Assembly (NCBI RefSeq): GCF_030813715.1
Contig: NZ_JAUSUZ010000001.1
Span: 4,650,001-4,714,000 of the forward strand
Source of the DNA: Catenuloplanes indicus
GTDB lineage: Bacteria > Actinomycetota > Actinomycetes > Mycobacteriales > Micromonosporaceae
Length of the DNA stretch: 64,000 bases
Direction of reading: 5' to 3'
Below are positions 16,107 to 25,417 of this stretch, piece after piece (the stretch's first letter is position 1; every line of letters starts with the position of its first letter). A program made the translations under genes and the position numbers. Below the pieces are notes generated by a model. It worked only from the letters and a program-made list of their open reading frames with translations, was not told the DNA's origin and made no database searches.

Positions 16107-17861
16107 GTGTCTAGTAAGAGGAAGGCGTTGGTCGCCGCCACGGCGGCCGTCGCCCTGGGACTCACCGCGGCATGCGGTAACAGCGGCGGGTCGAACTCGT
16201 CGAACGGTGGTGCCAAGAACGCTCAGAACGCGGCGCTCACCGACGTGCTGAACGTGTCCGACAAGAAGGGCGGCACCCTCGAGCTCTGGAGCTCGCAGGA
16301 CGTCGACAGCCTCGACCCCGCCCGTGGCTACTACGCGTTCGTGTGGAACCTGAACCGGCTCTACACCCGCACGCTGGTCTCCTACGACGCGAAGCCGGGC
16401 GACGCCGGTATGAAGCTCGTGCCGGACCTGGCCACGGCCGAGGGTGCGCTCAGCAACGACGGCAAGACCTACACCTACACGCTGCGTGACGGCCTGAAGT
16501 TCGACGACGGTACGCCGATCACGTCGAAGGACGTCAAGTACGGCATCGAGCGCATCTTCGCGCAGGACGTCGTCTCCGGCGGCCCGGTCTACCTGATCGA
16601 GCAGCTGGACCAGGGCCAGGAGTACCCCGGCCCGTACAAGGACTCGGACCCGAACAAGCTGGGCCTGAAGTCCGTGCAGACGCCGGACGACAAGACCATC
16701 GTCTTCAACCTGAAGCAGCCGTACGCGGACTTCCCGTACCTGCTGGCGATGCCGGGCGCGGGCCCGGTGCCGGCCGCCCGGGACACCGGCGCGCAGTACG
16801 GCACGAAGCCGGCCTCGTCCGGCCCCTACAAGATCGAGGCGTACGCGCCGGGCAAGTCGATCAAGTGGGTCCGTAACGAGCACTGGGACCAGGCCTCGGA
16901 CCCGCTGCGCAAGGCGCTGCCGGACGCGATCAACATGACGATCACGACCAACGCCGATGACATGGACCAGCGTCTGATCGCCGGCACCGCCGACATCGAC
17001 GCCGCGCAGACCGGCGTGCAGGCCGCGGCCCGCACGAAGATCCTGCAGGACGAGACGCTGAAGGCGAACTCGGACACCCCGACCACCGGCTTCATCCGGT
17101 ACGCCGCGATGTCCACCAGCGTGGCGCCGTTCGACAACGTCGACTGCCGTAAGGCCGTCATGCTCGCCTCGGACCCGACCTCGCTGCAGACCGCGCGCGG
17201 TGGCCCGATCGCCGGTGGTGACATCGGCGTCAACATGCTGCCGCCGAACATCCCGGGCTCGGAGCCGGACTACGACCCGTACAACCGCAAGCAGGGCAAG
17301 CCGCAGGTCGACGCCGCCAAGCAGGCGCTCGCCGCGTGTGGCCAGCCGAACGGCTTCTCCACCAAGATCGCCGTCCGGAACAACAAGCCGGCCGAGGTCA
17401 AGACCGCCGAGGCGCTGCAGGCCGCGCTCAAGGCCGTCGGCATCGACGCCGCGATCGACCAGATCGACGGTGCGCAGGCCAGCTCGATCACCGGCTCGCC
17501 GACCGTGGTGAAGCAGAAGGGCTACGGCCTGATCATCTCCGGCTGGGCGGCGGACTACCCGTCGGGCGCCGGTTACCTGCAGCCGCTGGTCGACAGCCGC
17601 TACATCCTGCAGAACGGCAACTTCAACTTCGCCGAGATCAAGGACCCCGCGATCGACGCGCTGTTCGACCAGGCCAAGACGGTTCCGCCGGCTGAGGCTG
17701 CCGCGATCTACACGCAGATCAACCACAAGGTGATGGAGGGCGCGTACATCCTGCCCTTCGTCGTCGACAAGGCCCTCAACTACCGCAACCCGCGCCTGAC
17801 CAACGTCTACATCCACCAGTTCTGGGGCATGTACGACTTCCAGGCGCTCGGCGTCTCCTGA
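16107..17861 (+). CDS. Peptide-binding lipoprotein of ABC transporter (SBP family 5)
   Basis: 584 residues from GTG, with AAGGAGG upstream. A signal peptide ends in lipobox LTAAC (Cys23), so the mature protein is lipid-anchored outside the membrane. The family 5 features include KGGTLELWSSQDVDSLDPARGYY near the N-terminus, the TYTYTLRDGLKFDDGTPITSKDVKYGIERIF segment, and a C-terminal IYTQINHKVMEGAYILPFV. It captures oligopeptides or similar ligands. A hairpin after the gene probably lets it be made in excess over the permeases. Confidence 0.93.
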   Translation: MSSKRKALVAATAAVALGLTAACGNSGGSNSSNGGAKNAQNAALTDVLNVSDKKGGTLELWSSQDVDSLDPARGYYAFVWNLNRLYTRTLVSYDAKPGDAGMKLVPDLATAEGALSNDGKTYTYTLRDGLKFDDGTPITSKDVKYGIERIFAQDVVSGGPVYLIEQLDQGQEYPGPYKDSDPNKLGLKSVQTPDDKTIVFNLKQPYADFPYLLAMPGAGPVPAARDTGAQYGTKPASSGPYKIEAYAPGKSIKWVRNEHWDQASDPLRKALPDAINMTITTNADDMDQRLIAGTADIDAAQTGVQAAARTKILQDETLKANSDTPTTGFIRYAAMSTSVAPFDNVDCRKAVMLASDPTSLQTARGGPIAGGDIGVNMLPPNIPGSEPDYDPYNRKQGKPQVDAAKQALAACGQPNGFSTKIAVRNNKPAEVKTAEALQAALKAVGIDAAIDQIDGAQASSITGSPTVVKQKGYGLIISGWAADYPSGAGYLQPLVDSRYILQNGNFNFAEIKDPAIDALFDQAKTVPPAEAAAIYTQINHKVMEGAYILPFVVDKALNYRNPRLTNVYIHQFWGMYDFQALGVS

Positions 17862-17893
17862 GGTTCTTAAGTAACACCCTTTAGTACGCCTGG

Positions 17894-17928
17894 CGGGTGT
17901 CCCTTCTCTGACCGGGAAGGGACACCCG
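17894..17928 (+). terminator. Hairpin between binding protein and permease genes
   Basis: CGGGTGTCCCTTC (17894-17906) pairs perfectly with GAAGGGACACCCG (17916-17928) around a 9-nt loop. Within an operon, such a stem after the binding-protein gene commonly lowers downstream expression or protects the upstream mRNA. Confidence 0.75.
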
Positions 17929-17950
17929 TTGAACCTGGAGGCCTCGGCTC

Positions 17951-18952
17951 GTGTTCGCTTACGTCGTTCGGCGACTGATCAACGTCGTCTTCACGCTGCT
18001 GGTCATCACGCTCGTGACCTTCGGCGTCTTCTTCCTGGTGCCGAAGCTGACCGGCAGTGACCCCGCCCTGCTGTACATCGGCAAGACGGCGGACCCGGTC
18101 GCGCTGGAGGGCATCCGGACGAAGCTGGGTCTCGACGACCCGATCCACGTGCAGTACGGCAAGTTCCTGCAGGGCATCGTCATGGGCCGGGAGTACGACA
18201 ACGGCCCGGACGTCACGCAGTGCAACGCCCCCTGCTTCGGCTACTCGTTCAAGACCGATCAGGAGGTGTGGCCGTACCTGATCGACCGCCTCCCGGTCAC
18301 GCTCTCGCTGGCGCTGGGCGCCGCGATCCTCTGGGTGCTCGGTGGCATCGGTGCCGGCGTCATCTCGGCGCTGCGCAAGGGCCGCCCCGCCGACCGGATC
18401 GTGATGACGACCGCGCTCGCCGGCGTCTCGCTCCCCATCTACTTCACCGGCCTGGTCGCCGCCGCAATCTTCAGCTACTGGCTGGGCTGGCTGCCGCCGC
18501 CCGGGTACGTCGACTTCGCGGTGAGCCCGGTCGAGTGGGCGCTCAACCTCGTCCTCCCGTGGATCACCCTGGCGTTCCTGTTCGCCGCGACGTACGCGCG
18601 TCTGACCCGGGCGAACATGCTGGAGACGCTGAGCGAGGACTACATCCGCACCGCGCGCGCCAAGGGCCTGCGGGAGCGCGACGTGGTCGGCAAGCACGCG
18701 CTGCGCTCCGGCCTCACGCCGCTGATCACCGTGTTCGGCCTGGACCTCGGCAGCCTCCTCGGCGGCGCCATCCTGACCGAGACAACGTTCAACCTCCGCG
18801 GCCTGGGCGAGGCCACGCTGACCTCGATCCGGCAGAACGACCTGCCGATCATCCTCGGCGTCACGCTCTTCGCCGCGTTCTTCATCGTCATCGCCAACCT
18901 GGTCGTCGACCTGCTCTACGCCGCTGTCGACCCGCGCGTCCGGCTGAGCTGA
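17951..18952 (+). CDS. Peptide ABC transporter permease (DppB/OppB type)
   Basis: 333 residues from GTG. The N-terminal MFAYVVRRLINVVFTLLVITLVTFGVFFLVP is characteristic of B-type permeases. A periplasmic-side loop holds a CNAPCFGY stretch, and the EAA loop is EDYIRTARAKGLRERDVVGKHALRSGLTPLITVFG. Six membrane segments are visible. It partners the C-type permease upstream. The stop is 10 bases before the ATPase gene. Confidence 0.93.
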   Translation: MFAYVVRRLINVVFTLLVITLVTFGVFFLVPKLTGSDPALLYIGKTADPVALEGIRTKLGLDDPIHVQYGKFLQGIVMGREYDNGPDVTQCNAPCFGYSFKTDQEVWPYLIDRLPVTLSLALGAAILWVLGGIGAGVISALRKGRPADRIVMTTALAGVSLPIYFTGLVAAAIFSYWLGWLPPPGYVDFAVSPVEWALNLVLPWITLAFLFAATYARLTRANMLETLSEDYIRTARAKGLRERDVVGKHALRSGLTPLITVFGLDLGSLLGGAILTETTFNLRGLGEATLTSIRQNDLPIILGVTLFAAFFIVIANLVVDLLYAAVDPRVRLS

Positions 18953-18962
18953 GGGGTTAGTC

Positions 18963-20030
18963 ATGACCACTTCCGTGCCTGTCACCGAGATCGGCCCGGC
19001 CGACATCTCGCCGCCGAAGTCCTTCCTCGAGGTGCGCGACCTGCGCGTGCAGTTCGCGACGGACGACGGCATCGTCAAGTCCGTGGACGGCGTCTCGTTC
19101 GCGCTGGAGCGGGGCAAGACGCTCGGCATCGTCGGCGAGTCCGGCTCCGGTAAGAGCGTGACCAGCCTGGCCATCCTCGGCCTGCACCGCACCCGCAGCA
19201 ACGCCACCGTCGGCGGCGAGATCTGGCTGGACGGCGAGGAGCTCGTCAAGGCCGACAACGAGCGGGTACGCCGGCTGCGCGGCCGCAAGATGTCGATGAT
19301 CTTCCAGGACCCGCTGTCCGCGATGCACCCGTATTACACGATCGGTCAGCAGATCGTGGAGGCGTACCGAATCCACCACGGCGGCAGCAAGAAGGCCGCC
19401 AAGCAGCGCGCGATCGACATGCTGGCCCGGGTCGGCATCCCGCAGCCCACGCGCCGCGTCGACGACTACCCGCACCAGTTCTCCGGTGGTATGCGGCAGC
19501 GCGCCATGATCGCGATGGCGCTGGTCAACAACCCGGAACTGCTGATCGCGGACGAGCCGACCACCGCGCTCGACGTGACCGTGCAGGCGCAGATCCTCGA
19601 CCTGATCCGGGATCTGCAGGAGGAGTTCGGCTCCGCGGTCATCATGATCACGCACGACCTGGGTGTGGTGGCCGAGCTGGCCGACGACATCCTGGTCATG
19701 TACGGCGGCAAGGCGGTCGAGCGCGGACCGGCCGAGACCGTGTTCCGCACGCCGGAGCACCCGTACACCTGGGGTCTGCTCGGCTCCATGCCGCGACTGG
19801 ACCGCGAGGTCCGGGACCGGCTCAACCCGATCAAGGGTACGCCGCCGTCGCTGATCAACCTGCCGTCCGGCTGCTCCTTCCACCCGCGCTGTCCCTACGC
19901 GGGCCGTAACGGCGACCGTTCGTTCACCGAGCGCCCCGAGCTCGTCGGCTCGACGCACGCGGTCGCCTGTCACATGCCGGCCGAGCTGCGCCGCGAGATC
20001 TTCACCCAGGAAGTGAGCCCGAACCTGTGA
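18963..20030 (+). CDS. Peptide ABC transporter ATPase (DppD/OppD type)
   Basis: 355 residues. Walker A GESGSGKS, signature [15 protein letters not shown], Walker [13 protein letters not shown] and the switch His ([14 protein letters not shown]) are all present. The oligopeptide-specific C-terminal domain ends with the Cys-rich [13 protein letters not shown] motif, which in this family may bind an Fe-S cluster. It overlaps the next ATPase gene by four bases (GTGA). Confidence 0.95.
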   Translation: MTTSVPVTEIGPADISPPKSFLEVRDLRVQFATDDGIVKSVDGVSFALERGKTLGIVGESGSGKSVTSLAILGLHRTRSNATVGGEIWLDGEELVKADNERVRRLRGRKMSMIFQDPLSAMHPYYTIGQQIVEAYRIHHGGSKKAAKQRAIDMLARVGIPQPTRRVDDYPHQFSGGMRQRAMIAMALVNNPELLIADEPTTALDVTVQAQILDLIRDLQEEFGSAVIMITHDLGVVAELADDILVMYGGKAVERGPAETVFRTPEHPYTWGLLGSMPRLDREVRDRLNPIKGTPPSLINLPSGCSFHPRCPYAGRNGDRSFTERPELVGSTHAVACHMPAELRREIFTQEVSPNL

Positions 20031-21109
20031 GCACTCCTCTTCTTGAAGTGTCTGGCCTCCAGAAGCACTTCCCGATCACGGCCGGCCTGCTGCGGCGCCA
20101 GGTCGCGGCGGTCCGCGCGGTGGACGGCATCGACCTGACCGTGCACAAGGGCGAGACGCTCGGCCTGGTCGGCGAGTCCGGCTGCGGCAAGTCCACGGCC
20201 GGTCGCCTGATCACCCGGATCCTGGAGCCGACCGGTGGCAAGGTCACGTTCGACGGGCGGGACATCACCCACGTCAAGGGCGGTGCGCTACGCGGCCTGC
20301 GCCAGGACGTTCAGATGATTTTCCAGGACCCGTACTCGTCGCTGAATCCGCGGCACACGGTCGGCACGATCATCGCGGCGCCGCTACAGATCCAGAAGAT
20401 CCCGACGCCGCAGGGCGAGAAGAAGGCGGTCCAGGAGCTGCTGGAGATGGTCGGGCTCAACCCCGAGCACTACAACCGCTACCCGCACGAGTTCTCCGGC
20501 GGTCAGCGGCAGCGCATCGGCATCGCCCGTGCGCTGGCGCTCAAGCCGAAGATGATCGTCGCGGACGAGCCGGTCTCCGCGCTGGACGTCTCCATCCAGG
20601 CCCAGGTCGTCAACCTGCTCGACGACCTGCAGCGGGAACTGGACCTGACGTACCTGTTCATCGCGCACGACCTGTCCGTGGTGCGGCACATCTCGGACCG
20701 GGTCGCGGTCATGTACCTCGGCAAGGTGGTCGAGGTGGCACCGCGGGACGACCTGTACGCGCACCCGCGGCACCCGTACACGGTGGCGCTGATGTCGGCC
20801 GTGCCGGTGCCGGACCCGTCCCGGCGGGACAAGGCGCAGCGCGAACGGGTGCTGCTCACCGGCGACGTGCCGAGCCCGATCGACCCGCCGTCCGGCTGCC
20901 GGTTCCGTACCCGCTGCTGGAAGGCGCAGGACGTGTGCGCGACCGAGGAACCGCCGCTGGCCGTGCTCGCCGACGGCCACCAGGTCGCCTGCCACTTCCC
21001 GGTCAGCGACGAGGAGCAGCACGCGTCCGGCACCGGCCGGTCCGCCGCGGCGGCGGCAGCGGCCGCGGTCGCCACGGCCGACTCCGCGGACTCCGTCGAC
21101 CAGGACTGA
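20027..21109 (+). CDS. Peptide ABC transporter ATPase (DppF/OppF type)
   Basis: 360 residues from GTG overlapping the previous stop. Walker A GESGCGKS, signature [15 protein letters not shown] and Walker [12 protein letters not shown] are intact, and the C-terminal [16 protein letters not shown] motif is present. A run of alanines near the end ([22 protein letters not shown]) is a species-specific tail. It is the last gene of the transporter operon. Confidence 0.95.
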   Translation: MSTPLLEVSGLQKHFPITAGLLRRQVAAVRAVDGIDLTVHKGETLGLVGESGCGKSTAGRLITRILEPTGGKVTFDGRDITHVKGGALRGLRQDVQMIFQDPYSSLNPRHTVGTIIAAPLQIQKIPTPQGEKKAVQELLEMVGLNPEHYNRYPHEFSGGQRQRIGIARALALKPKMIVADEPVSALDVSIQAQVVNLLDDLQRELDLTYLFIAHDLSVVRHISDRVAVMYLGKVVEVAPRDDLYAHPRHPYTVALMSAVPVPDPSRRDKAQRERVLLTGDVPSPIDPPSGCRFRTRCWKAQDVCATEEPPLAVLADGHQVACHFPVSDEEQHASGTGRSAAAAAAAAVATADSADSVDQD

Positions 21110-21182
21110 GAAAACCCGCCCTTTCGCGTGTGACCTGGCTCATTCTGGGCAGGGACCAGATCACGACCACGAGGGGGCGGGT

Positions 21183-22007
21183 GTGACAGAAGACCTGAAC
21201 GCGCGGGTACGGGCGGCGGTCGACGCCACCCACGCCGCCGGCACCACCATGTTCTGCTGGCGGATGCCGGCCGGCCGCGGTGACCTCGGTTCCTGCGAGG
21301 GCGCCGTCGACTTCGGCCGCGGGCGGCTGGCGATGCGATCACGTTTCCAGATCCCGTCGCTGGCCGAACCGGAGATGGACTCGGCGCTCGACGACCCGAG
21401 CCGGATCGGCGCCGAATGGACCGTCGAGAACCGCTCGATCGTCATGGACGGCACGTTCTACGCCCTCCAGGAGCCGGCCGGCGCGGAGCCGACCGGCACC
21501 TGGGAGGCCGCCCGGATGGGCATGGAGGGTCTCGCCTCCACACCGATCGGCATGATCAGCTGGCTGCGCGGGGTGACGTCCGCCTCGCCCGGCCCCTCAC
21601 CCGACGTGCTGCGGGTGCGGCTGGACCTGCGGAAAGCATTGGAGATGGCCTCGGAGGAGGACCGGCCCGCGCTCCGGGCCGCGCTGGACGCGGGCCGGGT
21701 CGGCCTGACCGCCACCGAGGTCACCGGCGAGGTCGAGCTGGACCCGGAGGGACGGGTGCGCCGGATGTGGGCGATGGTGCCGCCGGGCGCGTCGCCCTAC
21801 CTGGCGGTCGAGGCCGGGCAGGACAGCATCGAGCTGCTGCTCAACGACCTCGGCGCGCCGGTGGAGATCCCGTCGCCGGACGAGACGTCCCGGATAGCGA
21901 TCTCCGACTTCATGGCCGTCTTCGAGGGCCAGCCGCAGTGCGGTCCGGCACTCGAGGACATGTGGGCGTCGTCCGGGTCCGGTTCTTCCTCGGGCTCCGG
22001 CTCCTAG
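21183..22007 (+). CDS. Hypothetical protein, 274 residues
   Basis: Starts at GTG. Not recognised as a named family. It is soluble, has no signal peptide and ends in a Ser/Gly-rich tail (SSGSGSSSGSGS). The pattern of alternating beta strands with VENRSIVMDGTFYAL and a DVLRVRLDLRKALEM helix is reminiscent of LppX/LolA-like lipid-binding folds, but without a signal peptide this is weak. Its stop overlaps the convergent gene at 22004. Confidence 0.6.
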   Translation: MTEDLNARVRAAVDATHAAGTTMFCWRMPAGRGDLGSCEGAVDFGRGRLAMRSRFQIPSLAEPEMDSALDDPSRIGAEWTVENRSIVMDGTFYALQEPAGAEPTGTWEAARMGMEGLASTPIGMISWLRGVTSASPGPSPDVLRVRLDLRKALEMASEEDRPALRAALDAGRVGLTATEVTGEVELDPEGRVRRMWAMVPPGASPYLAVEAGQDSIELLLNDLGAPVEIPSPDETSRIAISDFMAVFEGQPQCGPALEDMWASSGSGSSSGSGS

Positions 22008-22246
22008 CCCTCGGGACGGTGGAGGAGGCCGACCGCGATCGCGTGCACCGCGTCGAGGTCGGCCGGGTCCTTCAGCGCGGCCTTGCCACCGGTCACCGCG
22101 TACCACTCCTCGGCGTCCTTGTACTGCACGCGCAGCACCGCGTGGCCGTCGACGACTTCGCTGCGCAACGTGAGCTCCCCGGTCACCACCCCGACCTCGT
22201 CGGTCATCACGCCGCCCGGCCCCGCCACGATGTCCGCGTCAGCCAC
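22004..22246 (-). CDS. Small hypothetical protein, 80 residues
   Basis: Acidic, probably beta-rich protein (VVTGELTLRSEVVDGHAVLRVQYKDAEEWYAVTGGKAALKDPADLDAVHAIAVGLLHRPEG). Not recognised. It lies 13 bases downstream of the secreted HNH nuclease gene in the same direction and overlaps the convergent neighbour by four bases. Confidence 0.55.
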   Translation of the reverse strand: MADADIVAGPGGVMTDEVGVVTGELTLRSEVVDGHAVLRVQYKDAEEWYAVTGGKAALKDPADLDAVHAIAVGLLHRPEG

Positions 22247-22259
22247 GCCCTTCGCCCCC

Positions 22260-22928
22260 TCAGCAGGTCGCCAGCATGTCGCCGAGCGCCTCCTTCTCCG
22301 CGCTCGTGATCGACAGCTTCCAGTAGTGCTTCACCGTGATCCAGTCCTGCGCGTACTGACACCAGTAGTCCCGCAGTGACGGCTTCCAGGTCGACGGATC
22401 CTGGTCACCCTTTGCCCGGTTCTGACTTGCCGAAACCGCGATCAGCTGCGGCCGCTCCTCGTCGTTGGCGAAGTCCCCGCGCTGCTCGTTCGTCCATTTG
22501 CTGGCCCCCGACCGCCACGCGTTCGCCAGCGGCACCATGTGGTCGATGTCCACCTTGCCAGGGTCGTCGTAGGTCTGCCCGTCGTACACGCTGTACCACC
22601 GGCCGTCGGTCACGTTGCAGCCGTTCAGCTTCACGTCCTCGGCGTCCCGCTGCAGGATGGTGTCCCGCATGTCGCAGTTCTCCCCGGTGTCCCGCCAGTG
22701 CGGGAACTTCTCCCGGCTGTAGCCGCTCATCGACCCGGCCTTCGCCACGCTCAGCTCGTCGAGCTGAGCGGCCGCATCCGCCGCACCGGCGCCCGGGTCA
22801 CCGGTGGCCCCGCCCCCCGCGGGCGCGTCACTCCCACCGCCGGTCCCCACATCGACCTGACAGCCCGCCATCCCCAACGTCGCCGCGGCAGCAACCGCAG
22901 CCATCACAACCTTGAACGTCCGTGTCAC
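22260..22928 (-). CDS. Lipid-anchored or secreted HNH nuclease (DUF1524-type)
   Basis: 222 residues if started at GTG 22928, which gives a signal peptide ending in lipobox LGMAGC. The nuclease core reads VDIDHMVPLANAWRSGASKW, then NDEERPQLIAVSASQNRAKGDQDPSTWKP, then YWCQYAQDWITVKHYWKLSI, as in the DUF1524/GmrSD-C HNH group found on many actinomycete surfaces. Cysteines suggest disulphides. The role is probably extracellular DNA degradation. The frame is open to 22976 but the upstream part lacks signal-peptide character. Confidence 0.82.
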   Translation of the reverse strand: MTRTFKVVMAAVAAAATLGMAGCQVDVGTGGGSDAPAGGGATGDPGAGAADAAAQLDELSVAKAGSMSGYSREKFPHWRDTGENCDMRDTILQRDAEDVKLNGCNVTDGRWYSVYDGQTYDDPGKVDIDHMVPLANAWRSGASKWTNEQRGDFANDEERPQLIAVSASQNRAKGDQDPSTWKPSLRDYWCQYAQDWITVKHYWKLSITSAEKEALGDMLATC

Positions 22929-23073
22929 CCCTACAGCTTGCGACACAGGTACGACACTCCGCGACTCGAGATCCACTCACGAGGGTTCACTCCCGAGTCA
23001 TTCATCACTCTCCGCACCCAAGGCAATACAATAGATCACATTAGCTCTGTGATGAACTCATGGGAGGCCCCAG

Positions 23074-23985
23074 GTGCCGAGCGGCCCACATCACAAGCAT
23101 GAGAGCCCGCTCGTTCTGCGCCAAAGACTTCGTGTGACACTTCGCAATCTGCGCGAAGACCGAGGCTTGACGGAGCGTGAAGTCGCGGTAGCCCTCGGCT
23201 GGCAGCCGCTGTCGAAACTATTGCGTGTCGAGCGCGGCTCCATCGATATCTCGGTGCGGGATCTCTGCGTTCTGCTCAACCATTACGGGGTCGAGGACGA
23301 CGACCTGGTCGAAGAATTGATCCAGACCGCCAGCCACGCACAAAGACAGCCGCAGTACGAGAAGTTCCGAGACATCCTCCCTTCCGAATACATGTATTTC
23401 CTGCAATATGAAAGCTCAGCATCAGTTTTTCGATCGTTCGATCTATCGGTTGTTCCCGGCTTGCTGCAGACCGAAGAATACGCGCGAAAATATTTTGAGT
23501 GCTACCCCGTGACTCCCAATAGCAAGAACACGCTGGAGCGCCGCGTCGAACTACGGATGCATCGCCAGAAGGCACTGGATCGAGGCGGTAGCCTGCGGGC
23601 AATCTTCGTTATGGACGAAGCGGTTCTTCACCGAGAGATCGGCGGGCCCGCCGTGATGCTCCGTCAACTGCTACACCTTCGCAAGATGGCCGACACGACC
23701 AACATCGAAATCCGGATCGTGCCGTTCGCGCGAGGCGCCCATCTCGGCCTACGAGGCTCGTTCGCGGTCCTGGAGTTTCCCTCTCCCGACAACACCGAAC
23801 TCGCGTTCATCGAGCATCAAGGAGGATGCACGACCATAGACGTACGAAGCCCTTCGGCCGTATCGTACGTGGAGCTGTTCTGGTCCCTGGAGGATTGCAG
23901 CGCCTCCGTCCCGGAGAGCAGTGACATCCTCGACCGCACGATCAACCGTTTGGCAGCAACGATTCGGCAGTCAGAGCTCGCGTGA
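23074..23985 (+). CDS. XRE-family regulator with DUF5753 domain
   Basis: 303 residues from GTG, with GGGAGG upstream. An N-terminal Cro/C1 helix-turn-helix (LRVTLRNLREDRGLTEREVAVALGWQPLSKLLRVERG) is followed by the DUF5753 domain (SVVPGLLQTEEYARKYF; VMDEAVLHREIGG; IEIRIVPFARGAHLGLRGSFAVLEF). Actinomycetes carry many such genes, usually beside DUF397 genes as here. The 3' end overlaps the convergent DUF397 gene by 44 bases. Confidence 0.9.
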   Translation: MPSGPHHKHESPLVLRQRLRVTLRNLREDRGLTEREVAVALGWQPLSKLLRVERGSIDISVRDLCVLLNHYGVEDDDLVEELIQTASHAQRQPQYEKFRDILPSEYMYFLQYESSASVFRSFDLSVVPGLLQTEEYARKYFECYPVTPNSKNTLERRVELRMHRQKALDRGGSLRAIFVMDEAVLHREIGGPAVMLRQLLHLRKMADTTNIEIRIVPFARGAHLGLRGSFAVLEFPSPDNTELAFIEHQGGCTTIDVRSPSAVSYVELFWSLEDCSASVPESSDILDRTINRLAATIRQSELA

Positions 23986-24148
23986 AAACTCCCCACGCGG
24001 CACGGGAGAACCCCAATGCAGGGCCGAATCTGTCCTTGGAATCGCGCACAGCCACGACAGAGGACGAGGCCATTCCCCACTCGACGCAATTGATGTCGGT
24101 ACTGTAAGAGCTCTTGCGCCATTCACCGGCTTCCAGAACCTCGCCCAC
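23942..24148 (-). CDS. DUF397 protein, convergent partner of the XRE regulator
   Basis: 68 residues from GTG. It shows the DUF397 signature WRKSSYSTDINCVEWG...VAVRDSKDRFGPALGFSRAAWGVF. AAAGGTGG precedes the start. DUF397 and XRE-DUF5753 genes occur as pairs across actinomycetes and are discussed as developmental regulators of the WhiJ type or toxin-antitoxin-like units. The overlapping convergent layout would allow antisense effects between the mRNAs. Confidence 0.88.
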   Translation of the reverse strand: MGEVLEAGEWRKSSYSTDINCVEWGMASSSVVAVRDSKDRFGPALGFSRAAWGVFTRALTAESLLPNG

Positions 24149-24336
24149 GAGGAACCACCTTTATCAGTGAAGGCGGCCAGAAAGGTTCGTCGATGAGCCA
24201 GCTACACCGATAAGCGGCCAGCACGATACAGCCCTTGGCAGCCGCCGGACATGCGATCTCAGGCCGCAGTCTATAACCGACGATACGGCCTCGGTGTGCA
24301 ACACACGGGAGAAATCTACGTTCGGTTGCTCGTACC

Positions 24337-25410
24337 TCAGCGTGACGAACCGGGGCGCGTGGTGAACTCCTTGGCCAGGAGCTCGGCGATCTGGACGGTG
24401 TTGAGGGCGGCGCCCTTGCGGAGGTTGTCGCCGGTCACGAAGAGGTCGAGGGCGCGCGGGTCGTCCATCGCGCGGCGGATGCGGCCCACCCAGGCCGGGT
24501 CGGTGCCGACGGCGTCGATGGGCATGGGGAACTCGCCGGAGGCGGGGTCGTCGACCAGGATGACGCTGGGGGCGTTGCGGAGGACCTGGCGGGCGCCCTC
24601 GGCGTCCAGTTCCGAGGCGAAGACCGCGTGGACGGCGATGGAGTGGCCGGTGATGACCGGAACGCGGACGCAGGTGGCGGAGACCTTCAGGTCGGGGTGG
24701 CCGAGGATTTTGCGGGTCTCGCCGCGGATCGTCAGTTCCTCGGACGACCAGCCCAGGTCATGCAGTGATCCGGCCCACGGCACCACATTGAGCGCCATCG
24801 GTGCGGGGAACGGGCCGAGGTCGTCGCCGACGGACTGGCGGACGTTGCCGGAGCGGGTGCCGAGTGCGCGGTCGCCGGCGACCTTGGAGATCTGGTCGTG
24901 CAGGATGTCGACGCCGGCCTGGCCGGCGCTGGAGACGGCCTGGTAGGTGGCGAGGACCAGCTCGCGAAGCCCGTACTCCCGGTGGAGCGGGGCGAGCATG
25001 ACGACCATGGTGAGCGTGGTGCAGCTCGCGTTCGCGATGATGTTGCGCGGGCGGTTGCGTACCTGCTCGGCGTTGATCTCCGGGACGACCAGCGGCACGT
25101 CCCGGTCGGTGCGGAACGCTCCGGAGTTGTCGACCACGACGGCGCCGCGGGCGGCCGCGATCGGGGCCCATTCCGCGGCTACCGGCTCGGGGACGTCGAA
25201 CATGGCGACGTCGACGCCGTCGAAGACCTCCGGGGTGAGCGCCTGGACCTCCAGCTCCTCGCCGCGGACGGAGACGAGCCGGCCGCACGAGCGGGCGGAG
25301 GCGACCAGGCGGATCTCGCCCCACACGTCCTTGCGGGACGACAGCAGCTCGCACATGACGGTGCCGACGGCGCCGGTGGCACCGACGACGGCGAGGGTGG
25401 GCCGTCCCAT
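24337..25410 (-). CDS. asd: Aspartate-semialdehyde dehydrogenase
   Basis: 357 residues from ATG 25410. The nucleotide-binding GATGAVGTVM motif lies at the N-terminus, and the catalytic Cys130 is in NASCTTLTMVV. The enzyme reduces aspartyl phosphate to the semialdehyde, feeding lysine/diaminopimelate, methionine and threonine synthesis. It lies 7 bases downstream of ask and is surely co-transcribed. Confidence 0.96.
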   Translation of the reverse strand: MGRPTLAVVGATGAVGTVMCELLSSRKDVWGEIRLVASARSCGRLVSVRGEELEVQALTPEVFDGVDVAMFDVPEPVAAEWAPIAAARGAVVVDNSGAFRTDRDVPLVVPEINAEQVRNRPRNIIANASCTTLTMVVMLAPLHREYGLRELVLATYQAVSSAGQAGVDILHDQISKVAGDRALGTRSGNVRQSVGDDLGPFPAPMALNVVPWAGSLHDLGWSSEELTIRGETRKILGHPDLKVSATCVRVPVITGHSIAVHAVFASELDAEGARQVLRNAPSVILVDDPASGEFPMPIDAVGTDPAWVGRIRRAMDDPRALDLFVTGDNLRKGAALNTVQIAELLAKEFTTRPGSSR

Positions 25411-25417
25411 GACGTCC

